From Chitinophaga pendula (GTDB lineage Bacteria > Bacteroidota > Bacteroidia > Chitinophagales > Chitinophagaceae): a stretch of DNA of 64,000 bases. The notes under the pieces are model-generated. The model saw nothing but the letters and a program-made list of their open reading frames with translations, was not told the origin of the DNA and did not search any database. The stretch's first letter is position 1; the number at the start of each line of letters is the position of its first letter. A program made the position numbers and the translations under genes. Below, piece by piece: positions 53,182-63,097 of this stretch. The stretch is taken from positions 4,278,001 to 4,342,000 of the forward strand of contig NZ_CP077769.1 in the NCBI RefSeq assembly GCF_020386615.1, in the 5' to 3' direction.

Positions 53182-54678
53182 ATGAACCGATATATTATTT
53201 ATACCTGCTTATTCCTATACCAGTTTATATCTGTTACTGGGGTCTCGCAAGTACACCCGGACACTGTAGCATTAAGTCTGCCTGAAGTGGTGGAGCTGGC
53301 TAAATCGGCATCCATCGCTTCGAAGCAGGCGCTTACGACGCGGGAGACCAAGTACTGGGAATACCGGACGTACCGGTCGAACTATCAGCCACAGTTGTCA
53401 TTGAGCGGGACATTGCCCGGGTATAAGAAAACCTTTACGGAGGTATTGCAGCCGGATGGTACGATCAAGTTCCAATCGGTGCATAACAACAACTCTTCGC
53501 TTGATCTCTCCTTCAGCCAAAGCATCGCTGCGACGGGTGGTACTATTTTCGGTACTACCCAGCTGCAGCGGTTTGATGATTTTGACCGGAAGAATGATCC
53601 ATTGTATAACAGTACGCCATTTGGGATCGGCTATAACCAGCCATTGTTCCAGTTCAACCAGTTGCGATGGGATCGGAAGATAGCGCCATTGAAGTATAAG
53701 GAGAGTGTACAGGCATTTACGGAGGATATGGAGCAGATTGCGATACAGGCCAGCAGTTATTATTTCGTGTTGTTGCTGGCGCAGGTGAACCAGCAGATTG
53801 CGGAGACTAATTTGGTGAATACGCGTAACATCCTGCGTATTGCCAATGAGAAGTACAAGTTGGGTAAGCTATCGCGCAATGAGATATTGCAATTGCAGCT
53901 GGAGCAGCTGAAGTCGGAGAAGGCGGCGGGGGTTGCGCGCAGGGACCGGGAGATTGCCTCATTGAATCTGCGATCGTATATAGGTATGCAGCATATGGAC
54001 AAGATATTATTGTTATTACCTGGTACACAGACGAGGATGCAGGTATCTATTGACAAGGCGTTGACGGAGGCTTATGAGAACCGTAGTGATGCGACGGCAT
54101 TTATCCGCCGGGTGGCGGAAGCGAGGCGGGATGTGGCGAAGGCACGTGGGGAGAACGGGTTGAATGCGACGCTGAAGATGCAGCTAGGTTATTCCAAGAG
54201 TGGCAGTAGTATTTCGCAAGCGTACCGGTCGCCGCAGGAGCAGCAGGAGGTGCAGGTTGCCTTTACGATACCGATACTGGACTGGGGGCGGTCGAAGTCG
54301 CGGACGAAGACCGCGGAGGCCAACTTACAGTTCACCAACTATGCAGTGGAGCAGGACAAGCAGACCTTTGCGCAGGAGATACTGACACAGGTAACATTGT
54401 ATGACATGATGCGGGGGCAGGTATTATTGACGGCGGACGCAGATAGTATTGCCAGTGAGAAGTACCGTATCGCGGAGGAAAAGTATATATTGGGGAACTT
54501 CGGCATTACGGATCTCAGCATTGCTTTTCAGGAGAAGGACCAGGCGAAGCGGGATCATATCATGGCTTTACGAGACCTGTGGAGTTCCTATTACCAGTTA
54601 CGTTATCTATCGCTTTATGATTTTGAGCAACAGCAGAAGATCACTTATCAAAAAAAATATACATCAACCGACTTTTAA
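53182..54678 (+). CDS. TolC-family outer-membrane efflux channel
   Basis: A 498-residue outer-membrane factor with a signal peptide (to about residue 24) and the repeated long-helix pattern of TolC (ALSLPEVVELAKSASIASKQA, ANEKYKLGKLSRNEILQLQLEQLKSE and, in the second repeat, AEEKYILGNFGITDLSIAFQEKDQAKRD). It completes a tripartite efflux pump with the adaptor and the ABC proteins of this operon. Confidence 0.92.
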   Translation: MNRYIIYTCLFLYQFISVTGVSQVHPDTVALSLPEVVELAKSASIASKQALTTRETKYWEYRTYRSNYQPQLSLSGTLPGYKKTFTEVLQPDGTIKFQSVHNNNSSLDLSFSQSIAATGGTIFGTTQLQRFDDFDRKNDPLYNSTPFGIGYNQPLFQFNQLRWDRKIAPLKYKESVQAFTEDMEQIAIQASSYYFVLLLAQVNQQIAETNLVNTRNILRIANEKYKLGKLSRNEILQLQLEQLKSEKAAGVARRDREIASLNLRSYIGMQHMDKILLLLPGTQTRMQVSIDKALTEAYENRSDATAFIRRVAEARRDVAKARGENGLNATLKMQLGYSKSGSSISQAYRSPQEQQEVQVAFTIPILDWGRSKSRTKTAEANLQFTNYAVEQDKQTFAQEILTQVTLYDMMRGQVLLTADADSIASEKYRIAEEKYILGNFGITDLSIAFQEKDQAKRDHIMALRDLWSSYYQLRYLSLYDFEQQQKITYQKKYTSTDF

Positions 54679-54688
54679 CTAACGCCAT

Positions 54689-55354
54689 ATGATCAGTTTA
54701 CAAAACATAGAAAAAGTATACCGTACGGATACGGTCGAGACGCTGGCTCTTCACAATATCAACCTGGAGGTATCGAAGGGTGAGTTTGTTTCCATTATGG
54801 GGCCCTCGGGATGCGGGAAGAGCACCCTGTTAAATGTGATGGGTTTGCTGGATGCACCTTCGAAGGGCGGTGTGCTGATAGATCAGCAGCGTACGGAGCA
54901 GCTGTCTGACCGCCGGTTGGCGGAGTTCAGGAACCGGAAGGTGGGTTTTATTTTCCAAAGTTATCACCTGATCAATGATCTGAAGGTGTTGGATAATGTG
55001 GAGTTGCCATTGCTGTATCGTAAGGCCAGTGGCAGCGAGCGGCGGGAGCTGGCGACGGCGGCGCTTGGCAAGGTGGGGTTGAGCAACCGGCTGAAACATT
55101 TCCCGAAGCAGTTGTCGGGTGGGCAGAAGCAGCGGGTGGCTATTGCGCGGGCTATTGTGGGGAACCCGGAGATCATACTGGCGGATGAGCCGACGGGCAA
55201 CCTGGACAGTGCGATGGGTAATGAGATCATGGACATCCTGCTGGATCTTAACAAGCGGGAGGGTACTACGATCGTGATGGTGACGCATGATGAACATATG
55301 GCGCGGAAGACACACCGGCTGGTACGTTTGTTTGACGGCAGCCAGGTACAATAG
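54689..55354 (+). CDS. MacB/LolD-type ABC ATPase
   Basis: A 221-residue ATPase. Walker A is GPSGCGKST, the signature is LSGGQKQRVAIARA, and Walker B is ILADEPTGNLD, followed by the H-loop VTHD. It should power the two FtsX-type permeases encoded directly downstream. It is 10 bp from the TolC gene. Confidence 0.95.
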   Translation: MISLQNIEKVYRTDTVETLALHNINLEVSKGEFVSIMGPSGCGKSTLLNVMGLLDAPSKGGVLIDQQRTEQLSDRRLAEFRNRKVGFIFQSYHLINDLKVLDNVELPLLYRKASGSERRELATAALGKVGLSNRLKHFPKQLSGGQKQRVAIARAIVGNPEIILADEPTGNLDSAMGNEIMDILLDLNKREGTTIVMVTHDEHMARKTHRLVRLFDGSQVQ

Positions 55355-55378
55355 TCTATTCATTTCAACTATTTCCTT

Positions 55379-56602
55379 ATGCTTAAAAATTATTTCAAGA
55401 TAGCTATTGCGGTGTTGCAACGACGTAAGTTCTTCACCTTTCTGAGTTTATTCGTGATCAGTTTTACGCTGATGTTGCTGACGGTGCTGGCATCTTTTGT
55501 CAACAAGATGTTTAACGACAATTACCCTGACCGTAAGCGGGATCGTTCTTTATATATTAATGCTGTGACGATGACGGGGCCGGAGTCGATGAACAGGTCT
55601 ATGTTGTCGAAAAGCCTGGTGGATGATTATATCAACAAGTTGAAAACACCGGTGAGTGTGGCTATTTCCACCTGGGCCAGCAGTACGAACACGTATCTTA
55701 ACAACAAGAAGATCTCTCTTCAGTATAAGTATACGAATGCGGCTTACTGGGATGTGCTGGACTATGATTTTACGGAAGGAAAACCCTTCAGCCGGCAGCA
55801 GCTGGATAATGCGGAGCGGGTGGCTGTAATTTCGGAGCATTTGAAGCAGGAGTATTTTGGAGGTGGCGAGGTAGTTGGCAAGTTTATTACGGCGGATGAT
55901 ATCCAGTACCGGGTGATCGGCGTGGTAAAGGATGTGGCGGCATCCAGCCAGATGTTTTTCAGCGACATGTACCTGCCTTATACGGTGTCGAAGAAGGATT
56001 ACCGGAAGGAAAGCGGGTATTTTGGTTCTTTCCGGGTGATCTTGCTGGCGGGGCGTGTTGCGGATGTGGCGAAGATGCGTCAGGAGTATGAGCATATGGC
56101 ATCCAAGTTACCGATCACGCAATCCGGGTATGATAAGATCGAGAGTAAGGCACAGGATTATTTGCATGCGTTCCTGGATTTCGGACGTTTGGGGACGGCA
56201 GGCAATGTCTATCTGGCCATTGCTATATTTGTGTGCCTGGTGATGTTTCTGCCAGCTATCAACCTGGTGAACATCAATATTACACGTATTATGGAACGAT
56301 CTTCCGAGATCGGGGTGCGGAAGTCTTTCGGGGCTACTTCGTGGACGTTGACCGGTCAGTTCATTATAGAGAACCTGATATTAACGCTGGGGGGAGGTTT
56401 GCTTAGTATTCCCTTATCGTTGGCGGCGCTGGCGCTTTTCAATTATTTATCGCTGATCGATCATTTTCATTTATCGTTGAATGTGCCGGTGTTGCTGCTT
56501 AGTCTGCTGGCATGTATCGTATTTGGATTATTATCCGGTGTATACCCGGCATGGCGGATGTCGCGGATGCATGTGATCGTGGCTTTACGTACGGCCTCTT
56601 AA
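55379..56602 (+). CDS. FtsX/MacB-type permease 1 of the efflux operon
   Basis: A 407-residue permease with one N-terminal helix (about 18-42), a periplasmic MacB_PCD domain and three C-terminal helices, ending in YPAWRMSRMHVIVALRTAS. The SEIGVRKSFGATSWTLTGQF segment is the cytoplasmic coupling region of FtsX proteins. It pairs with the next, related permease. Confidence 0.92.
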   Translation: MLKNYFKIAIAVLQRRKFFTFLSLFVISFTLMLLTVLASFVNKMFNDNYPDRKRDRSLYINAVTMTGPESMNRSMLSKSLVDDYINKLKTPVSVAISTWASSTNTYLNNKKISLQYKYTNAAYWDVLDYDFTEGKPFSRQQLDNAERVAVISEHLKQEYFGGGEVVGKFITADDIQYRVIGVVKDVAASSQMFFSDMYLPYTVSKKDYRKESGYFGSFRVILLAGRVADVAKMRQEYEHMASKLPITQSGYDKIESKAQDYLHAFLDFGRLGTAGNVYLAIAIFVCLVMFLPAINLVNINITRIMERSSEIGVRKSFGATSWTLTGQFIIENLILTLGGGLLSIPLSLAALALFNYLSLIDHFHLSLNVPVLLLSLLACIVFGLLSGVYPAWRMSRMHVIVALRTAS

Positions 56603-56630
56603 TTACAGACCCTTTAAATTATCAATAACT

Positions 56631-57830
56631 ATGTTCAGGCATTTATTTACATTAATATGGAACAAGAAGGGGCAGCACGTGTTACTCATCATAGAGATGG
56701 TGGTATCCTTCTTTGTGTTGTTTGCGGTATTTACGTTGATGGCTTTTTGTTTCAACAACTACCGTAAGCCGATGGGTTTGACGGACCGGGATGTTTGGAT
56801 TGCTACTTATAACAATACGATGGAGACGAATGATAGTGATTCGTTGCTGACTTTTTATGAGACGTTGCGGCGTACGGTAGCAACGTTGCCGCATGTGGAG
56901 GGAGTGAGTTATATGACGAGTAATGCGCCCTTTGCGAATTCGACGATACAGACCGGCACGCAATACAGGGACATTAAGGTGACGGGGGTAGATATTTACC
57001 GTACGGATATGCACCTGGCGAAGGTGTTGGGTATGGTTGTCACGGAGGGTCGTTGGTTTGATAATACGGATAAGGCCAGTACGACGCAAGGAGTGGTGAT
57101 CAATGAGACGCTGCGGGAGCGGTTGTTTGGCAATAAGAACGCTGTGGGAGAGTTTATCGGTGAGGATTATAAGAGTGAGGGTAATAAGGGCCGGGGGCCG
57201 CGGGTATTGGGGGTAGTCAAGGATGCGAAGTTCAAGGGAGATTACTCGACGGTATCGCCGGCGATGTTCGTGCGGGCGGACAGTACTGATTACAAGTGGT
57301 TAGGGAGTATGATTGTGAAAGTGGCTCCCGGGAGTGGGATTGCGCAGGAAGGTCGATTGTATAATACGTTGTCGCGTACGATGAAGGGATCGAATATTGA
57401 CGTGCAGCATTTAACGGCGCAGCGTTCGAGTATTAACAATCTGGCATTGGTGCCACTGATCGTTTCTTCGATAGTGGCGGGGTTCCTGATCATCAACGTG
57501 GCATTGGGGTTGTTTGGGGTGCTTTGGTATACTATTAACAAGCGGCGCGGGGAGATCGGGTTGCGGCGGGCGATTGGCGCGACGGGTAGTTCTGTGTCGG
57601 GGCAGCTGGTAGCGGAGTCGTTGATATTATCGACATTTGCGATACTGATCGGGTTGTTTTTTGCGATGCAGTTTCCGCTGCTGCATGTATTTGATCTGGC
57701 TACTGGTATTTATCTGACGGCGATCCTATTATCGGTGGTATCTGTTTATGTGCTGGTGTTTTTATGTGCTATATATCCTGGCAGGCAAGCGGCGGCGATT
57801 TACCCGGCGGTGGCATTGCACGAGGATTAA
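56631..57830 (+). CDS. FtsX/MacB-type permease 2 of the efflux operon
   Basis: A 399-residue permease with the same layout as its neighbour (N-terminal helix, periplasmic domain, three C-terminal helices; coupling segment GEIGLRRAIGATGSSVSGQL). Two different permeases and one ATPase suggest a heterodimeric MacB-like transporter. The substrate is unknown; exported peptides or antimicrobials are possible. Confidence 0.92.
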   Translation: MFRHLFTLIWNKKGQHVLLIIEMVVSFFVLFAVFTLMAFCFNNYRKPMGLTDRDVWIATYNNTMETNDSDSLLTFYETLRRTVATLPHVEGVSYMTSNAPFANSTIQTGTQYRDIKVTGVDIYRTDMHLAKVLGMVVTEGRWFDNTDKASTTQGVVINETLRERLFGNKNAVGEFIGEDYKSEGNKGRGPRVLGVVKDAKFKGDYSTVSPAMFVRADSTDYKWLGSMIVKVAPGSGIAQEGRLYNTLSRTMKGSNIDVQHLTAQRSSINNLALVPLIVSSIVAGFLIINVALGLFGVLWYTINKRRGEIGLRRAIGATGSSVSGQLVAESLILSTFAILIGLFFAMQFPLLHVFDLATGIYLTAILLSVVSVYVLVFLCAIYPGRQAAAIYPAVALHED

Positions 57831-57860
57831 ATTTTTCAATTTGTAACTTGCATACCAGCT

Positions 57861-59234
57861 ATGATACTTATAATAGACGATGATATAGCGGTACGCGCTT
57901 CGATGGAATTATTATTCGGCAATGCCCGGTATAAGGTATGTAGTGCTTCTTCTGAGCGGGAGGCGTTGGATCTGCTGTCTACGCGAGTTATCAGGCTGAT
58001 CATCCTGGATCTGAACTTCAGTGCGGCGACCAGTGGTGAGGAAGGGATGGCATTGCTTCGTATCATCCGGCGGGAGTATGCTGATATTCCGGTGATTCTG
58101 ATTACGGGGTGGGGTACTATTGCGCTGGCGGTGCAGGGGATGAAGCTGGGCGCCAGTGATTTTATCAATAAGCCCTGGACGAACGAGCATTTGTTGCAAT
58201 CTGTGCAGACGTTATTGCAGTTGCGGGAGCAGGCAGTGCAACCGCAGCATAGGAAGGAGTTGGATAAGTTATATGATTTTGGGGCTATTATTACGGGTGA
58301 TGAGCGGATGTTGTCTTTGTTGGAGACGGTGGGCCGGGTGGCGGCTACGGATGCGCCGGTGTTGATCACGGGGGAGAGTGGTACGGGTAAGGAGTTGATT
58401 GCGGAGGCAATACATCAGCACAGTATGCGGCGGAGCCGTGCCTTTGTGAAGGTGAACTTAGGCGGTATTTCGACGACGTTGTTTGAGAGTGAGATGTTCG
58501 GGCATGTGCGAGGGGCATTTACGGATGCGCGTACGGACCGGGTGGGTCGTTTTGAGTTGGCGCATAAGGGGACGATCTTTTTGGATGAGATAGGTGATCT
58601 TGACTTCGGGAGTCAGGTGAAGTTGTTGCGGGTGTTGCAGGACCGGACTTACGAGGTATTAGGGAGTAGTCGTACGCGTGTGGTGGATACGCGGGTGATC
58701 TGCGGGACTAACAAGCAGTTGGAGCATATGGTGTCGGCAGGTAGTTTCCGGGAGGATTTGTTTTACCGTATTAACCTGATCACGGTGCATTTGCCGCCGT
58801 TGCGGGAGCGGCCCGGGGATATACCTTTGCTGGTGCAGTTTTTCATTAATAATCTTAAGGAGATCTATAACCGGCCGGCGTTGACGGTGACGCGGGAAGC
58901 GATGAAGTGGTTGCAGCAGTTGCCATGGCCAGGTAATATCCGTCAGTTGAAGAACCTGGTGGAGCGGTCGGTGCTGATATCGCGGCGAGATGACCTGGAT
59001 ACGGCGGATTTCCGAGCGCAGCTGGAGTTGTCGGCGGCTCATAAGGGTAGTATACAGTTGCCCCAGGTGGGTACGGTGACGCTGGATGAGATAGAGGTAT
59101 TAATGATACGGAAGGCGATGGATTTTCACAAGAACAAGATTGCGAAGGCGGCGGCATCGTTGGGGTTAACCCGTAGTTCGCTGTATCGTCGTCTGGAGAA
59201 ATATAATATTCCTTACGATGAGGCTCAGGACTAA
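57861..59234 (+). CDS. Sigma-54-dependent response regulator (NtrC family)
   Basis: A 457-residue regulator. The receiver domain has IIDDDIA and the phosphoacceptor Asp50 (LIILDLNF). The AAA+ domain has Walker A GESGTGKE, the GAFTDA loop that contacts sigma-54, and Walker B FLDEIGDL. The C-terminal Fis-type helix-turn-helix reads NKIAKAAASLGLTRSSLYRRLEKY. It likely binds the palindromes at 51798-51832 and controls the upstream efflux operon. Confidence 0.95.
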   Translation: MILIIDDDIAVRASMELLFGNARYKVCSASSEREALDLLSTRVIRLIILDLNFSAATSGEEGMALLRIIRREYADIPVILITGWGTIALAVQGMKLGASDFINKPWTNEHLLQSVQTLLQLREQAVQPQHRKELDKLYDFGAIITGDERMLSLLETVGRVAATDAPVLITGESGTGKELIAEAIHQHSMRRSRAFVKVNLGGISTTLFESEMFGHVRGAFTDARTDRVGRFELAHKGTIFLDEIGDLDFGSQVKLLRVLQDRTYEVLGSSRTRVVDTRVICGTNKQLEHMVSAGSFREDLFYRINLITVHLPPLRERPGDIPLLVQFFINNLKEIYNRPALTVTREAMKWLQQLPWPGNIRQLKNLVERSVLISRRDDLDTADFRAQLELSAAHKGSIQLPQVGTVTLDEIEVLMIRKAMDFHKNKIAKAAASLGLTRSSLYRRLEKYNIPYDEAQD

Positions 59235-60465
59235 GTATATCCTGTTTATCGGGTTGTTGCACCTGGTGGCGCTGGTATTAAGTTACTCTGTGTTCCGGTC
59301 GAACAAGGTATTGTTTATTGTTTCGGAGGCGGTGTTATTGTTTTCGTTGTGGTTGTCGTGGCGTTTCTATTTGCAGCTGATCTCTCCCTTGCGGTTGCTG
59401 GTGGAGGGTGCGGAGGCGATCAGCAGTAAGGATTTCGCGGTGAAGTTGCTGCCATCGGGGCAGTATGAGATGGATCAGCTGATAGCGGTTTATAACCGGA
59501 TGATCGATGAGTTGCGGCAGGAGCGTATCAAGCAGGAGCAGCAGCATCTTTTCCTGGAGAAGCTGATACACACTTCTCCTACCGGCATTGTGATATTGGA
59601 TTATGATCAGCAGGTCTCGCAGGCGAATCCGAAGGCGCAGGAGATATTGCGATTTCATCCGGTGCTGGCGCATATACAGCAGCTGGAGCCGGACCGATCG
59701 ATGACGGTGACCTATAACAATGCGGTGACGTATAAGTTGCAGAAGTCTCATTTTATGGACCGGGGCTTTGCCCGTCAGTTTGTGTTGATAGAGGAGTTGA
59801 CGGCGGAGATACTGGCGGCGGAGAAGAAGGCGTATGGTAAGGTGATCCGGATGATGGCGCATGAGGTGAACAATACGATCGGGCCGGTGAATTCTATTTT
59901 ACAATCGGCGCTGGCTACGCCTGGGTTGTCTTCTTCGGAGGTGTTACAACATGCGTTGCAGGTAGCGATACAACGTAATCAGCATCTGAATATGTTCATG
60001 CGTAATTTTGCGGATGTGGTGCGGCTACCGGAGCCCAGCCGTCAGCCGGTGGACCTGCACCAGCTGGTGGCAGGTGTAGCGCGGCTGATGGAGATGAAGG
60101 CGCAGGAGCGGGATATCCGTTTTGCATATCATTTATCGGCGGGATCTTTTCTTATAGAGGCGGACCCGGCGCAGCTGGAGCAGGTATTGATCAACATTGT
60201 CAAAAACGCGCTGGAGGCTACTACCGGGCCCGGTGTTGTTGAATTTATCACGCGGCAGCCGGAGCGGGTGCTGGTTATTGCGGATTCCGGAAGTGGTATA
60301 GACCCCGCTATTGCGGAGCAGCTGTTCAGTCCATTTTTCAGTACTAAAAAGAACGGGCAAGGGATCGGGCTTACGCTGATCCGGGAGGTATTGCACCAAC
60401 ACGGGTATGAGCTATCGCTGACGACGGTAGCACCCGGCAGGACGGAGTTTGTTATTCAGTTTTAG
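59218..60465 (+). CDS. NtrY-like sensor histidine kinase
   Basis: A 415-residue membrane kinase with two N-terminal helices (about 7-25 and 32-50), a HAMP-like linker, a PAS-like region (about 115-180), the phosphoacceptor His215 in MMAHEVNNTIGPV, and a HATPase domain (N box NIVKNALEA, G1 DSGSGIDP, G2 GQGIGLTL). It overlaps the response-regulator gene by 17 bp, and both form one two-component pair. Its end overlaps the convergent small lipoprotein gene by 14 bp. Confidence 0.92.
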   Translation: MRLRTKYILFIGLLHLVALVLSYSVFRSNKVLFIVSEAVLLFSLWLSWRFYLQLISPLRLLVEGAEAISSKDFAVKLLPSGQYEMDQLIAVYNRMIDELRQERIKQEQQHLFLEKLIHTSPTGIVILDYDQQVSQANPKAQEILRFHPVLAHIQQLEPDRSMTVTYNNAVTYKLQKSHFMDRGFARQFVLIEELTAEILAAEKKAYGKVIRMMAHEVNNTIGPVNSILQSALATPGLSSSEVLQHALQVAIQRNQHLNMFMRNFADVVRLPEPSRQPVDLHQLVAGVARLMEMKAQERDIRFAYHLSAGSFLIEADPAQLEQVLINIVKNALEATTGPGVVEFITRQPERVLVIADSGSGIDPAIAEQLFSPFFSTKKNGQGIGLTLIREVLHQHGYELSLTTVAPGRTEFVIQF

Positions 60466-60931
60466 CTGCCGGCATTTTCACATATACTTCTATTATTTCG
60501 TGGTTAACCTGCAGGCTATCGATCTTTTCGATGCCTTTCTGTATGAGTGTATCTTGTTTTATTTCCAGTTGGAAGGAGAAGTCCCTGTTTTCCCATTCGC
60601 GATAGCTGCAGAACTGTAAGTGTTCTTTATACTCGTTGCCGGACAGTTGGTAGGTACCGCTGCCGGCGCCGAAGGTAGCGGCGCTGTCTTTACCTTTATT
60701 GAGATCGTGTGAAAAGAAGGCGAAGTGGTTGTCGTTGAACAACTTGATGGTTTCGAGGCCGGCGGGCGGTGTGGTGTTGAGGGTGTCTCCGTTTTTGATC
60801 TGCCAGCTGTTGAGCAGGCGATAGGAGCCATTGAGGGAGGCGGGCCGGGAAGTGGCAGGTTGTTGTTGTGACTGATTGCAAGCCAAGGCGGCGCTTGCGA
60901 TGATGGTGAAGGCGAAGCAAGTAGATTTCAT
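60452..60931 (-). CDS. Small putative lipoprotein
   Basis: A 159-residue protein with a lipoprotein signal (MKSTCFAFTIIASAALAC; lipid-attached Cys at about 18). The mature part is beta-rich (GSYRLLNSWQIKNGDTL, FAFFSHDLNKGK, GSGTYQLSGNEYKEHLQF) and resembles small lipocalin-like lipoproteins of Bacteroidota, but no family was confirmed. An ATG at 60949 is an alternative start. Confidence 0.65.
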   Translation of the reverse strand: MKSTCFAFTIIASAALACNQSQQQPATSRPASLNGSYRLLNSWQIKNGDTLNTTPPAGLETIKLFNDNHFAFFSHDLNKGKDSAATFGAGSGTYQLSGNEYKEHLQFCSYREWENRDFSFQLEIKQDTLIQKGIEKIDSLQVNHEIIEVYVKMPAAKTE

Positions 60932-61112
60932 AACGGGTGAGTATTTCATTGTTGGTGCAAAGATATACAAACGGTTAAGGGATCAAAGGGGGATGTTGAG
61001 GGAATAAATGGGTCTAGATAAATAACGTAAAGAATAGTGCTTTCATTCCAATAATTGAATTTGTATATTGTATGGACCAAGAAAAGCATTTTTAACCCTT
61101 CAAATCCCTAGT

Positions 61113-61325
61113 ATGAAAAAATCCCTGTCATCGTTGTCATTCCAATCGATGGACCGTGCGGCATTGCGCACATTAAAAGGCGGCGGCATGAGTGTTAGTG
61201 CCGTGTTCTGTGAGAACAGGCGTTGTGTGCCATTCCAGCCGAACCAGTGCGATGTGAGTACGCAGTTCATGTGTTATTGCGGCTCGACCAGCAGCCCTGG
61301 CGTGTATGCCTGTACGAGAGGTTAG
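61113..61325 (+). CDS. Gly-Gly-leader, six-Cys peptide precursor
   Basis: A 70-residue peptide starting MKKSLSSLSFQSMDRAALRT with a Gly-Gly-Gly at 23-25, like the class of Bacteroidota natural-product precursors with a short leader ending in Gly-Gly. The 45-residue part after it has six cysteines (33, 38, 46, 54, 56, 67), including CYC, and many polar residues. It has no modifying enzyme next to it, so the cysteines may form disulfides. It is a monocistronic unit with its own terminator. The nearest transporter is the ABC efflux operon ending at 57830, but that lacks a C39 peptidase. Confidence 0.6.
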   Translation: MKKSLSSLSFQSMDRAALRTLKGGGMSVSAVFCENRRCVPFQPNQCDVSTQFMCYCGSTSSPGVYACTRG

Positions 61326-61485
61326 TCTGTAAGTGTTGCTTTATTATTTCCTGTGGTAAAGACGCTCTCCGTTGGCCGCTGCTCCTGAAACAAGCGGTGG
61401 TAACGGAAGCGACTACTGTTCCTGATTAGAACGATCAGGTGTGGAGCAGTTCGGTACTGCCGACTACTGGTGTGGAGATGATACG

Positions 61486-61524
61486 GAGGATGTCTCAACG
61501 ATCTTGTTGAGACATCCTCTTTTT
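61486..61524 (+). terminator. Intrinsic terminator after the Cys-rich peptide gene
   Basis: A perfect 14-bp stem (GAGGATGTCTCAAC and GTTGAGACATCCTC) with a 6-base loop is followed by TTTTTA. It lies 160 bp after the peptide stop codon, so the transcript has a sizeable 3-prime untranslated part. Confidence 0.9.
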
Positions 61525-61563
61525 ATTAGCGGCATCAGCTATCAGCGTTCTAATATCTTAAGA

Positions 61564-62904
61564 TCAGAAGCGGAGTGACAGTACGCGGTTGGCGATCTGT
61601 TTGCCGGTGGTTTTGCCTGCTTCGCTATCGTATTCGTAGTGGATGCCACCGTATACGCGGGAGATGGCAGCTTCGTCTATCATGGCGGAGAAGGTGTTAA
61701 AGGAGCGGGCGGAGAATCCATCCGGTATTTTTTGTTTATCGGAGAAGGTGAAGTTATTGCCGAAGTTGCCGGCCAGTACGTTACCAGCGGCGCTGGTGAA
61801 GGTGGCGTGTCCGGAGGTGTAGGAAGGGAATGGCGGGGTGTTGATGAGAGGGTTCCAGGCGGAGTCTATTTGGTTTTTGATGTAGGTGACGGGGCGGACG
61901 AGGTTGTATTTGTATTTATACTTCCAGCAGAGGATGCCGGCGTCGTTGAGGCTGATGCCTACCTGGGCGAGGAGTCTGGCGGTCCGGGCCAGGGAGAGTT
62001 GTTGTTCACCTGCCAGTTGAACGGCGATGGCGATGAGGTGACCTGGCGGGGTGAAAGTGCCGCCACCGTCGGCCCAGTAGAGGGCGATGGTACGTTCTTC
62101 GGGGGTGAGGGTGATGCCTTTGTGGTATACGAGCCAGGCGGCTTTATAGAATGCGGAGGTGGTGTCGGTGGCGTATGGGGGGTGTGGGATGTTGGGTACA
62201 TCGGGGGTGGCGGGGCGTACCAGTGGGCGGTTGTTGCCCCAGTATGGGAGTAGTGCGCGCTGGAATTGTGGGGGTGTGGGTACCCATAGGCCGGGGCCTA
62301 CTGGCGGGATGTAGTCTGTGGGGAAGTTGTTGGCATAGCCATCTTTGCCACCATCGGTGTTAGACCATTGGAGGATGGCGGCGGCGATTTGTTTGCCAAA
62401 GTTTACGGAGCGGCTGACCTCTGCGGAGTCGCAGTTGTTGGAGAGGGCGGCGAGGTTATCGGTTTCGAGTTGGTTGATGGCGGTGACGTTTGCCGGGGAG
62501 GCGTTGGGATACAGGTTTTTGGTGATGGCGGCGAGGGCGCTGTTGGCGGCGATGCTCCATTTATATCTTTTGAACCTGTCGGGGCGGGGTAATTGGGAGA
62601 GGCCATTGAGTTGTCCATTGAGGGAGGGGTATCCCTGTATGCCCGGGGCGACGGCTTCGTAGCCGGCTACGCCGGTGTATGCGATGGCGCGTGCGGCTAC
62701 GGGCGGGCTGAAGCCGGGGGTTTCTTTTATCAGTTTGAGTTGCAGCTGGTACCAGGATGCGGGTATGGCTGTTTCGCCGATGCGGGCGAGGGATTCGGTG
62801 ATGGGGGCACGTTGATCGTCTTTGATCTGTTGTTCTTTGCGGCATGCGAAGATGCAGAGGAGTAGCAGGCAACAAAGTCCGTTGCGCAAATAGTTGGGTT
62901 GCAT
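61564..62904 (-). CDS. Vanadium-dependent haloperoxidase/PAP2-like lipoprotein
   Basis: A 446-residue exported protein with a lipoprotein-like signal (CLLLLCIFACRK). The vanadate/phosphate site motifs of this family are visible: Lys and Arg in KYKYNLVRPVTYI, the PSYTSGHATF motif with its Gly-His, and Arg and His in AISRVYGGIHYEYD. Bacteroidota members are usually annotated as vanadium-dependent haloperoxidases or PAP2 phosphatases; activity here is uncertain. Confidence 0.85.
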   Translation of the reverse strand: MQPNYLRNGLCCLLLLCIFACRKEQQIKDDQRAPITESLARIGETAIPASWYQLQLKLIKETPGFSPPVAARAIAYTGVAGYEAVAPGIQGYPSLNGQLNGLSQLPRPDRFKRYKWSIAANSALAAITKNLYPNASPANVTAINQLETDNLAALSNNCDSAEVSRSVNFGKQIAAAILQWSNTDGGKDGYANNFPTDYIPPVGPGLWVPTPPQFQRALLPYWGNNRPLVRPATPDVPNIPHPPYATDTTSAFYKAAWLVYHKGITLTPEERTIALYWADGGGTFTPPGHLIAIAVQLAGEQQLSLARTARLLAQVGISLNDAGILCWKYKYKYNLVRPVTYIKNQIDSAWNPLINTPPFPSYTSGHATFTSAAGNVLAGNFGNNFTFSDKQKIPDGFSARSFNTFSAMIDEAAISRVYGGIHYEYDSEAGKTTGKQIANRVLSLRF

Positions 62905-63048
62905 GGTTTAAACATTGAAGGTGTTAACAATAATGACAAGGGTTGCTAATGAATTATGATGGTGCTGATGGTGCTGGTTTCCGGTTGTAAGGTCGGGAGG
63001 GGCTACGCTGTGTATCGGCGTGATGGGATTTGGGTGTTCACTAAAACA

Positions 63049-63077
63049 TTAACGGACAGGATGGGCCTGTCCGTTAA
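63049..63077 (-). terminator. Hairpin after the VOC gene
   Basis: TTAACGGACAGG and CCTGTCCGTTAA form a perfect 12-bp stem with a 5-base loop. On the minus strand the stem is followed by TGTTTTAG, so it can serve as terminator for the VOC protein gene. Confidence 0.7.
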
Positions 63078-63097
63078 TTAAGTATGGTCACTGTTCT

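Noticed and set aside
61639..62253. 204-codon Gly/Val-rich open frame on the plus strand
   Set aside because: Antisense to the haloperoxidase-like gene; low-complexity composition typical of a shadow frame.
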